Assembly (NCBI GenBank): GCA_934394985.1
Contig: CAKRRF010000059.1
Location: 1-10,554 of the forward strand
Length of the DNA: 10,554 nt
Direction of reading: 5' to 3'
DNA from: an uncultured Marvinbryantia sp.
GTDB taxonomy: Bacteria > Bacillota > Clostridia > Lachnospirales > Lachnospiraceae
Below, piece after piece: positions 1-6,306 of the stretch. The position numbers and the translations under genes are program-made. Positions within the stretch are counted from its first letter, which is position 1; every line of letters starts with the position of its first letter. The notes below the pieces were generated by a model. It was not told the DNA's origin and did not search any database. It worked only from the letters and a program-made list of their open reading frames with translations.

Positions 1-173
1 GTAGAGCAGGACTGATTATCCTGTACAAATACCATGTCAAGGCCAGCTTCTTTCATATCGTTTTCATTATAGGTTTCCATAAAGTATCCCCGTGCATCTC
101 CATGCACGGTCGGTTCGATCACGCACAGTCCCTGAATACCGCCTACATTTTTTTCTACTTTAATCTGTCCCAT
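1..173 (-). CDS. rfbC: dTDP-4-dehydrorhamnose 3,5-epimerase, partial (N-terminal 57 codons)
   Basis: The first 57 codons of RmlC/RfbC, which epimerises dTDP-4-keto-6-deoxyglucose at C3 and C5, the third step of dTDP-L-rhamnose synthesis in the cytoplasm. The translation begins MGQIKVEKNVGGIQGL and continues with IEPTVHGDARGYFMETYN and then FVQDNQS. This is the family's N-terminal pattern: an I.P..H.D.RG.F.E.Y element followed by the F.QDN.S strand of the cupin barrel. The catalytic His/Asp region lies beyond the left edge, so activity cannot be judged. The ATG is only two bases after the rfbB stop codon, implying translational coupling as the third gene of rfbA-rfbB-rfbC. Family assignment is firm; completeness is unknown. 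Confidence 0.9.
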   Translation of the reverse strand, partial: MGQIKVEKNVGGIQGLCVIEPTVHGDARGYFMETYNENDMKEAGLDMVFVQDNQSCS

Positions 174-175
174 TT

Positions 176-1195
176 CTATCTGTCTCCATACATTTTTTCA
201 TAGTAGTTCTGATATTCACCGGAAATAATGGTTTCCCACCATTCTCTGTTTTCCAGATACCACTTAATGGTCTTCTTAATACCATCTGCAAACTTGGTTT
301 CCGGCAGCCAGCCCAGTTCACTGTGGATCTTGGTTGGATCAATCGCATAACGCATATCGTGTCCCTTACGGTCTGTTACATGAGTAATCAGACTTTCCGG
401 TTTGCCCAGTTCCTTGCAGATCAGTTTGACGATATCAATGTTCTTCATTTCATTGTGACCACCGATGTTATAGACTTCTCCTACACGTCCTTTATGGATA
501 ATCAGGTCAATCGCCTTGCAATGGTCCTCTACATACAGCCAGTCACGTACATTCAGGCCTTCTCCGTATACCGGAAGCGGCTTGTCATTTAATGCATTGG
601 CAATCATCAGCGGAATCAGTTTTTCCGGGAAATGATATGGTCCATAGTTGTTAGAGCAGCGACTGATGGTAACAGGCAGTCCATAGGTTCTGTGATATGC
701 CAGTACCAGAAGGTCAGCGCCAGCTTTGGATGAGCTGTACGGGCTGCTGGTATGAATCGGAGTCTCTTCGGTAAAGAACAGATCCGGGCGGTCCAGAGGC
801 AGATCACCATATACTTCATCCGTAGATACCTGATGATAACGGGTAATGCCATATTTTCTGCAGGCATCCATCAGTACTGCAGTACCTTTGATGTTGGTAT
901 CCAGGAATACTTCCGGGTTCTCAATAGAACGGTCTACGTGGCTCTCTGCTGCGAAGTTTACCACGATGTCCGGATGTTCTTCTTCAAATAATTGATAAAC
1001 AGCCTCTCTGTCTGTGATGCTTTCCTTTACAAAACGGAAATTTGGATTGTCCATCACAGGTGCCAGTGTGGACAGGTTACCTGCATAAGTCAGGCAGTCC
1101 AGACACACGATACGGTAATCCGGGTATTTCTTTAACATGTGAAAAATAAAGTTGCTTCCGATAAATCCGGCTCCGCCGGTAACAATAATATTCAT
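176..1195 (-). CDS. rfbB: dTDP-glucose 4,6-dehydratase
   Basis: RmlB/RfbB converts dTDP-glucose to dTDP-4-keto-6-deoxyglucose, the second step of dTDP-L-rhamnose synthesis. It is a 339-residue extended short-chain dehydrogenase of normal family length. The NAD-binding TGGAGFIGS loop is at residues 6-14, the catalytic STDEVYGD segment (Thr125, Asp126, Glu127) follows, and the YSSSK active-site Tyr153/Lys157 pair is present. The RDW and NIGG substrate-domain motifs are also intact. The frame stays open to an ATG at 1228, but I chose 1195: the protein then starts MNIIVTGGAG, directly at the first Rossmann strand, and an AGGAGG sits 10 bases upstream. It lies 47 bases after rfbA with no terminator between them, and 2 bases before rfbC, so it is the middle gene of the operon. 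Confidence 0.97.
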   Translation of the reverse strand: MNIIVTGGAGFIGSNFIFHMLKKYPDYRIVCLDCLTYAGNLSTLAPVMDNPNFRFVKESITDREAVYQLFEEEHPDIVVNFAAESHVDRSIENPEVFLDTNIKGTAVLMDACRKYGITRYHQVSTDEVYGDLPLDRPDLFFTEETPIHTSSPYSSSKAGADLLVLAYHRTYGLPVTISRCSNNYGPYHFPEKLIPLMIANALNDKPLPVYGEGLNVRDWLYVEDHCKAIDLIIHKGRVGEVYNIGGHNEMKNIDIVKLICKELGKPESLITHVTDRKGHDMRYAIDPTKIHSELGWLPETKFADGIKKTIKWYLENREWWETIISGEYQNYYEKMYGDR

Positions 1196-1205
1196 GATAT
1201 TGGTT

Positions 1206-1211
1206 CCTCCT
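1206..1211 (-). promoter_or_regulatory. Ribosome binding site that sets the rfbB start
   Basis: AGGAGG on the minus strand, ending 10 bases before the ATG at 1195. It lies inside the possible 11-codon upstream extension of the frame, which argues that the shorter start is the real one. Confidence 0.8.
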
Positions 1212-1242
1212 AAATTTATTTCATCCATACCTGCCTGGTATC

Positions 1243-2139
1243 TTAGTATAACTGCTCTCTGTATTTTCCGTCCATAACGTCTTTCAGATACTGGCCGTAC
1301 TGATTTTTCTTTACAATTTCATAAGTCTTCATCACATCTTCCTTGCTGATCCATCCATTGAGATAAGCAATCTCTTCCAGACATGCAATCTTGCGGTGCT
1401 GATGAGTCTCTACTGTCTTTACAAAATTGGTGGCATCTACCAGACTTTCATGTGTTCCGGTATCCAGCCAGGTAAATCCCTGTCCCAGAAGCTCCACATT
1501 CAGATCACCATTCTCCAGATAGATACGGTTCAGATCTGTGATTTCCAGCTCTCCTCTGGCACTTGGCTTCAGATTCTTTGCATACTCTACGACACGATTA
1601 TCATAAAAATACAGTCCGGTTACACAGTAATTACTCTTTGGATGTTCCGGTTTCTCTTCAATAGAAATAGCTTTTCCGCTATGGTCAAATTCTACAATGC
1701 CAAAACGCTCTGGATCATCTACATAATATCCAAATACCGTAGCTCCCTTGCCGTTTTCTGCATTTTCTACTGCAGTCGTCAGTCTCTTCTTCAAACCATG
1801 TCCTGCAAAAATATTGTCTCCCAGTACCATGGCTGCTGTATCATCACCGATAAAATCTGCACCAATGATAAAGGCCTGTGCCAGTCCATCCGGGCTTGGC
1901 TGTACCGCATAAGACAGATTCACACCAAACTGATGTCCGTCGCCCAGCAGCTCCTGAAAACGAGGAGTATCCTGTGGGGTAGAAATAATCAGGATATCAC
2001 GAATTCCTGCATTCATCAAAACTGACATCGGATAATAAATCATTGGTTTATCATAAATTGGCAGCAACTGTTTAGAAGTCACCATGGTCAGAGGATATAA
2101 ACGTGTTCCGGATCCTCCTGCTAAAATAATTCCCTTCAT
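1243..2139 (-). CDS. rfbA: Glucose-1-phosphate thymidylyltransferase
   Basis: RmlA/RfbA makes dTDP-glucose from dTTP and glucose-1-phosphate, the first committed step towards dTDP-L-rhamnose. Its 298 residues match the usual length of the short RmlA class. The nucleotidyltransferase signature [13 protein letters not shown] spans residues 6-18, followed by [14 protein letters not shown] (about 23-37) and LGDNIF with the metal-binding Asp108. [11 protein letters not shown] and the C-terminal [11 protein letters not shown] segment are also typical. The ATG is preceded by a TAGGAG-like site about 10 bases upstream. It is the first gene of rfbA-rfbB-rfbC and lies just downstream of the terminator that closes the MerR-methyltransferase gene, so it needs its own promoter or readthrough. 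Confidence 0.97.
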   Translation of the reverse strand: MKGIILAGGSGTRLYPLTMVTSKQLLPIYDKPMIYYPMSVLMNAGIRDILIISTPQDTPRFQELLGDGHQFGVNLSYAVQPSPDGLAQAFIIGADFIGDDTAAMVLGDNIFAGHGLKKRLTTAVENAENGKGATVFGYYVDDPERFGIVEFDHSGKAISIEEKPEHPKSNYCVTGLYFYDNRVVEYAKNLKPSARGELEITDLNRIYLENGDLNVELLGQGFTWLDTGTHESLVDATNFVKTVETHQHRKIACLEEIAYLNGWISKEDVMKTYEIVKKNQYGQYLKDVMDGKYREQLY

Positions 2140-2207
2140 TTTTCTTGCGCTCCTATCCTGGTCTTACATAAGTCAGACCATAAACAACTCTTAACTGGTT
2201 CTTTCTG

Positions 2208-2236
2208 TATTATAAAAGGTGCCCCAGGGGCACCTT
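2208..2236 (-). terminator. Rho-independent terminator after the MerR-methyltransferase gene
   Basis: A perfect GC-rich inverted repeat, AAGGTGCCCC / GGGGCACCTT, spans 2216-2236 around a single central base; in practice the inner C/G pairs open to form the loop. On the minus strand it is followed by TTTTATAATA. It begins 31 bases after the stop codon at 2268, in the right place and direction to end that transcript before rfbA. Confidence 0.85.
2209..2214 (-). promoter_or_regulatory. Possible -10 element for the rfbABC operon
   Basis: A consensus TATAAT on the minus strand, about 70 bases before the rfbA start. It overlaps the T-rich tail of the preceding terminator. The only -35-like sequence is TTGAAG at 2234-2239, which gives a long 19-base spacer and lies across the terminator hairpin. 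Something must start transcription here if the terminator works, but this element alone is weak evidence. Confidence 0.35.
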
Positions 2237-2267
2237 CAAGCACTTTTTTCTTTTTTATATAAAATGT

Positions 2268-3449
2268 TTATTTCTTCACGACAAACATCCCCGCGTCTTT
2301 GGTTATATAGAATCCTTTTTCTGTTTTTTTCTTTACAAATGCTCGAAAATCTCTGTAGCGATCCACAATATACCTGTTCTGATTACCATGACAGGACAGC
2401 ACATACGCAATCAATGCATCTGCATCTGTGACGTTCAAATGATCCTCATACTGAATCCATTGGATCTGCGTAAACTCCTGCTGCAAAAGCAGTTTTCCGT
2501 TCTCTTTTCCGAACCGCTCATATAATCGATCCGCTGACAGCACAATCCTGTCATCAAATTCTCTCACCAGCTCACTGATTTCTTTCATATGCTGGCCACT
2601 GTAAGTACTGCATAAAAAAATTCCGTCCGGCTTCAATACCCTCCTTACTTCTCGAAATACCTGCTGCAGATCCTCACAATAAAATAATACATGATTGGCC
2701 AATAGCAAATCCACCGATTCATCCGGCATATGAATCTGATGCGCATCCATCACATCAAAGCAAAACCTTTTATCCGCTGTTCCAATTGATCTTTTTACAT
2801 CACGCATCATACCATCCGAAAGATCGGACAAAACAATCCGGATATTCTGCGGTATTTTCTTCCGATTTTCCAACCACAGAGATGCATCACCACAGCCCAG
2901 CTCCAACACCGTATCTCCCTGCCGGATCCGACATTGCTCAAACAGCCATGGAAACCATCCCTTTTTATTGACTGCATATTCCTTATGCAGATTAATACGA
3001 GCCGATATATTCGATGAATTCAGATACTGATTCTTCAGTTTCTGCTCCATTTCATTCACATTTACCACCTGAAGCATCTGACTCCAGTCCACATGATCTC
3101 CATGATCCACCGCTTCGGATGCCTCCTGTAATGCCTGCCGCATCAGTTGCATCTGTTCCAGCCGTTCTTCCATCAGCCCAAGCTGCATATGCAATGAGTC
3201 AGACAAAAATGACCTGTCTCCGTTTCGCATTGTCATCTCTCTGATATCATCCAACGAAAATCCCAGATATTTCAGAAATAAAATCTGCTGCAGCCTGGCA
3301 AAATCTTCGTCCGTATAAAAACGTGCTCCGTTTTCATTCACGAAAGACGGCTTTAAAATATTATGTTCATCATAATATCGAATGGTCTTCTTGGTAATAT
3401 GTGCTTTATTAGCAAACTCCCCGGAAGAATAATAACCTGCTAATTTCAT
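2268..3449 (-). CDS. MerR-type DNA-binding domain fused to a class I SAM-dependent methyltransferase
   Basis: A 393-residue two-domain protein. Residues about 6-75 are a MerR winged helix-turn-helix: KKTIRYYDEHNILKP, then ARFYTDEDFARL and a LGFSLDDIREM helix. A helical, probably dimerising segment follows to about residue 140. Residues about 160-300 are a class I methyltransferase: motif I LELGCGDAS at 182-190, acidic motif II LSDLSDGM around Asp209, then DAHQIHMPDESVDLLLANHV and RVLKPDGIF. The methyl acceptor is unknown; the enzymatic domain sits where other MerR proteins carry a ligand-sensing domain. I chose the ATG at 3449 because the upstream ATG at 3500 falls in the loop of the preceding gene's terminator. 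The gene is bracketed by terminators, so it is probably its own unit. No clear promoter is visible. A role in controlling or modifying the surrounding glycan system is conjecture. Confidence 0.85.
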   Translation of the reverse strand: MKLAGYYSSGEFANKAHITKKTIRYYDEHNILKPSFVNENGARFYTDEDFARLQQILFLKYLGFSLDDIREMTMRNGDRSFLSDSLHMQLGLMEERLEQMQLMRQALQEASEAVDHGDHVDWSQMLQVVNVNEMEQKLKNQYLNSSNISARINLHKEYAVNKKGWFPWLFEQCRIRQGDTVLELGCGDASLWLENRKKIPQNIRIVLSDLSDGMMRDVKRSIGTADKRFCFDVMDAHQIHMPDESVDLLLANHVLFYCEDLQQVFREVRRVLKPDGIFLCSTYSGQHMKEISELVREFDDRIVLSADRLYERFGKENGKLLLQQEFTQIQWIQYEDHLNVTDADALIAYVLSCHGNQNRYIVDRYRDFRAFVKKKTEKGFYITKDAGMFVVKK

Positions 3450-3476
3450 CGTTCCACTTCTCACATTCTCTTTACT

Positions 3477-3517
3477 AAAAGATCCCCACAGATATGTCAT
3501 ACATATCCATGAGGATC
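3477..3517 (-). terminator. Rho-independent terminator after the export ATPase/Glf gene
   Basis: Two 17-base arms (3481-3497 and 3501-3517) enclose a 3-base loop. In minus-strand RNA all 17 positions pair when G-U pairs are allowed, and the stem is followed by UUUU. In plus-strand RNA the same three G-U positions become C-A mismatches, so the structure is directional. It begins four bases after the stop codon of the gene ending at 3522. Confidence 0.85.
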
Positions 3518-3521
3518 CTGC

Positions 3522-5429
3522 TTATTTCCCCAGCTCCTGTCTGACTGCTGCCAGAGCCGCATCGATCACTTTATCCATATCATAGTACTTATATTGTCCC
3601 AGTCTTCCGCCGAAAATCACGTTTTCTTCTTTTTCAGCCAGTTCCCGGTATGCTTCATATAATTTACTGTTTTTTTCATCATTCACCGGATAATACGGTT
3701 CAATGCCAGGCTTCCATTCAGTTGAATATTCTCTGGAAATAATGGTATAATCCTTTGGCTCTTCTGCCTCCAGTTCCGGTTCAAAATGCTTATGCTCAAT
3801 AATTCTGGTATACGGCACTTCTTTTGCAGTGTAATTTACTACTGCATTTCCCTGATAACTTCCCTCTTCCAGCCGTTCTGTCTCAAATCGCACCGTACGA
3901 TACTCCAGATGTCCGAGCTGATACTCAAAATACTCATCAATCATACCGGTAAATACGATTTTTTTATAGTTGTGATGCTCCTTCCTGTATTCAAAAAAGT
4001 CCGTATCCGTCATCACATCAATATCTTCCAGCAGCTTCTCTATGATCTGTGTATATCCACCTTTTGGAATTCCCTGATGTACATCATTAAAATAATTATT
4101 GTCATAGGTAAACCGCAGCGGCAAACGTTTGATAATAAAAGCCGGAAGATCTCTGCAATCTCTTCCCCACTGCTTCTCCGTATACCCCTTGATCAGCTTT
4201 TCATATACATCACGTCCCACCAGAGACAATGCCTGTTCCTCCAGATTCTGAGGATCACTAATCTGCAGATCTGCAATCTGCTCTGCTATTTTTGCTTTTG
4301 CCTCAGCCGGTGTCTTAACTCCCCACAGCTTACTGAAGGTGTTCATGTTAAACGGCAAATTGTACAGTTCATCTTCATATACTGCCACCGGTGAATTAAT
4401 ATAATGATTAAAGCTTGCATATTTATTAATATACTTCCAGACTTCTTCATTACTGGTATGAAAAATATGTGCACCATACTTGTGTACATGTATGCCATCT
4501 ACTTCTTCGGTATAAATATTTCCACCTACATGCTCTCGTTTTTCCAGTACCAGACAACGCTTTCCTGCATTTTCCATTTCTCTGGCAAAAACAGTTCCGT
4601 AGAGGCCGGATCCTACCACCAGATAGTCATATATTTCTCCGTTTTTCTTAAACTTTTTCTCTCTCTTTTTCTCTCTGCGTTCTTTATCCAGACGATCCTG
4701 TTCTTCCTGATATGCATCACAGACTTCCGTTACCTCACCACTCATTCTGGTAATTCCCTTATCCAGCCAAATGGCATGGTCACATACTTCCCGCACGGTC
4801 TTAATGTTATGAGATACAAACAGAAGCGTTGTACCGCCTTCCAGCAGCTCTGCCATACGTTCCCGACATTTTTTTCGGAAATTCATATCTCCTACTTCCA
4901 GTGCCTCATCCACAATCAACACATCCGGACAATCTACTGTTGCCACCGCAAATCCCAGTCTGGCCTTCATACCGGAAGAAAAATTCTTTACCGGCGAATC
5001 CAGAAACTTTTTAATATTGGCAAATTCTACGATTTCATCAAAATGTTCATCCATAAACTCCCTGGAATGTCCCAGCAGAGTTCCGTTCATATAGATATTC
5101 TCTCTGGCGGTCAGATCTCCGTCAAATCCGGCTCCCAGCTCAATCAGTGGTGCAATCCTGCCCTTTACCTTGATCGTGCCCTTATACGGCTTTAAAATAC
5201 CTGTTATCGCCTTCAGAAAGGTGGACTTTCCAGAGCCGTTTGTACCGATCAGTCCCCATGCTTCTCCTTTTTTCACTTTCAGAGAAACATCGTCAAGTGC
5301 CAGAAATTCCTGAAACATCAGCTGGTGCTTTACCAGCTTAATCGCATATTCTTTTAAGTTATTAATCTTCTCACTGGATAAGTTAAACCGGATCGTTACG
5401 TGATCCGCATCCACTACATACTTACTCAT
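3522..5429 (-). CDS. Fusion of polysaccharide-export ABC ATPase (Wzt/TagH type) with UDP-galactopyranose mutase (Glf)
   Basis: One continuous 635-codon frame with two complete enzymes. Residues about 1-245 are the ATPase that powers glycan export: Walker A GTNGSGKST (62-70), signature FSSGM (150-154), Walker B DVLIVDEAL (169-177) and switch His207. The long loop with LIELGAGFDGDLTARENI is typical of Wzt/TagH/RfbB exporters. Residues about 242-265 are a Glu/Lys/Arg-rich linker. Residues 266-635 are Glf, the FAD enzyme that converts UDP-galactopyranose to UDP-galactofuranose: GSGLYG (273-278), KYGAHIFHT, KGYTEKQWGRD (414-424), GIPKGGYT and GRLGQYKYYDMD (608-619). AGGAG lies 7 bases before the ATG. 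The partner permease is 35 bases upstream. Classical Wzt proteins often carry a C-terminal glycan-binding domain; here Glf takes that place. Both halves look active. Domain identity is certain; that the fusion is made as one chain is inferred. Confidence 0.95.
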   Translation of the reverse strand: MSKYVVDADHVTIRFNLSSEKINNLKEYAIKLVKHQLMFQEFLALDDVSLKVKKGEAWGLIGTNGSGKSTFLKAITGILKPYKGTIKVKGRIAPLIELGAGFDGDLTARENIYMNGTLLGHSREFMDEHFDEIVEFANIKKFLDSPVKNFSSGMKARLGFAVATVDCPDVLIVDEALEVGDMNFRKKCRERMAELLEGGTTLLFVSHNIKTVREVCDHAIWLDKGITRMSGEVTEVCDAYQEEQDRLDKERREKKREKKFKKNGEIYDYLVVGSGLYGTVFAREMENAGKRCLVLEKREHVGGNIYTEEVDGIHVHKYGAHIFHTSNEEVWKYINKYASFNHYINSPVAVYEDELYNLPFNMNTFSKLWGVKTPAEAKAKIAEQIADLQISDPQNLEEQALSLVGRDVYEKLIKGYTEKQWGRDCRDLPAFIIKRLPLRFTYDNNYFNDVHQGIPKGGYTQIIEKLLEDIDVMTDTDFFEYRKEHHNYKKIVFTGMIDEYFEYQLGHLEYRTVRFETERLEEGSYQGNAVVNYTAKEVPYTRIIEHKHFEPELEAEEPKDYTIISREYSTEWKPGIEPYYPVNDEKNSKLYEAYRELAEKEENVIFGGRLGQYKYYDMDKVIDAALAAVRQELGK

Positions 5430-5464
5430 GATTTTCTCCTGCTTTTGCGGAACCTTCCCGCCTG

Positions 5465-6253
5465 TTAGATATATAAAATGAATTTATCTTTCTTTCTCTG
5501 GAATACAGTTACTCCTATGATCAACATAAGAAATGCAATGATCCAGCCACCAAAGAATATTCTTGGTCCCGGAAGACGGCATCCATAGATCAGATCACGA
5601 AACTGTGCCACATAATAATACAGTGGATTCAGCCCCTTCACCAACAGCTGCAGAGTCTTTGGCAGACGCTCCAGCGGATAAATAATAGGAGTCAGATACA
5701 GCCATGCTGTAGTAACTGCATTGTAAATATATGTAATATCACGGAAAAATACATTCAGAGTTGCCAGTAAAAATCCCAGCCCACAACAGAAAATATAAAT
5801 CTGTAATACTACTACCGGAAACAGCAGGAATGTCCATGAAAATCTTGCTCCTGTAACCAGCATAACAATAACCAATGCCCCCATGGATAACACGGTATCT
5901 ACCATACAACTGGTAATCTTTGCCAGTGTAAAAATATACTTTGGTACATACGTCTTTTTCAACAATGCCGCATTACCTGTAATAGATCTCATGGCACTGT
6001 TGGTACTGATTTTCAGAAAATCATACAGAATTCGACCAGACAACAGATATACCGGATAGTTGTCAATATTCTTATTGAACATCGTAGAAAAGACCACCGT
6101 CAATACCATCATGATCAGAAGGGGATTTAACACACTCCACACATATCCCAGAAAACTTCTTCTGTATTTCAGCTTCAGATCACGGCTCACCAGTTCCCGT
6201 ACCAAATCCTTATATTGATACAATACTTTTATTCTATACCGAAAGGTGTTCAT
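5465..6253 (-). CDS. ABC-2 type polysaccharide export permease (Wzm/TagG family)
   Basis: A 262-residue inner-membrane permease that would pair with the ATPase half of the next gene to move an undecaprenyl-linked glycan across the membrane. The N-terminal cytoplasmic helix carries the family signature LVSRDLKLKYRRSFLGYVWS followed by LNPLL. About six membrane segments can be seen, near residues 38-58, 62-80 (weak), 106-134, 139-165, 170-195 and 232-252, with LNVFFRDI in a conserved position. The length is normal. A GAGAGGA lies 14 bases before the ATG, which is rather far. The gene is 53 bases after the decarboxylase and 35 before the ATPase/Glf fusion, without terminators, so the three are probably cotranscribed. 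I give no symbol because Wzm and TagG cannot be separated by eye. Confidence 0.93.
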   Translation of the reverse strand: MNTFRYRIKVLYQYKDLVRELVSRDLKLKYRRSFLGYVWSVLNPLLIMMVLTVVFSTMFNKNIDNYPVYLLSGRILYDFLKISTNSAMRSITGNAALLKKTYVPKYIFTLAKITSCMVDTVLSMGALVIVMLVTGARFSWTFLLFPVVVLQIYIFCCGLGFLLATLNVFFRDITYIYNAVTTAWLYLTPIIYPLERLPKTLQLLVKGLNPLYYYVAQFRDLIYGCRLPGPRIFFGGWIIAFLMLIIGVTVFQRKKDKFILYI

Positions 6254-6306
6254 CTCTTTTTCGCTTATCCTCTCTTTCTTATTTCGCTTTAAGCCATGCT
6301 ATCATA

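Noticed and set aside
1396..2025. 209-codon open frame on the plus strand
   Set aside because: It is fully antisense to rfbA, whose motifs are complete; the translation resembles no family.
3786..4394. 202-codon open frame on the plus strand
   Set aside because: It lies opposite the Glf domain, with no recognisable motifs and no start signals; a shadow of the real gene.
4628..4640. A separate glf start inside the fusion gene
   Set aside because: The only well-spaced ATG is out of frame and stops after five codons, and the in-frame codon at the expected start is ATA, only two bases from GGAG.
4404..5195. 263-codon open frame on the plus strand
   Set aside because: It is antisense to the ATPase part of the fusion gene, has low-complexity Cys/His/Phe-rich translation, no ribosome binding site and no family resemblance. 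The opposite strand is clearly coding.
6284..6306. TATGAT repeats between the decarboxylase and the permease as a promoter
   Set aside because: No -35 box at a reasonable distance; the sequence is AT-rich and overlaps the end of the decarboxylase gene, so chance is likely.
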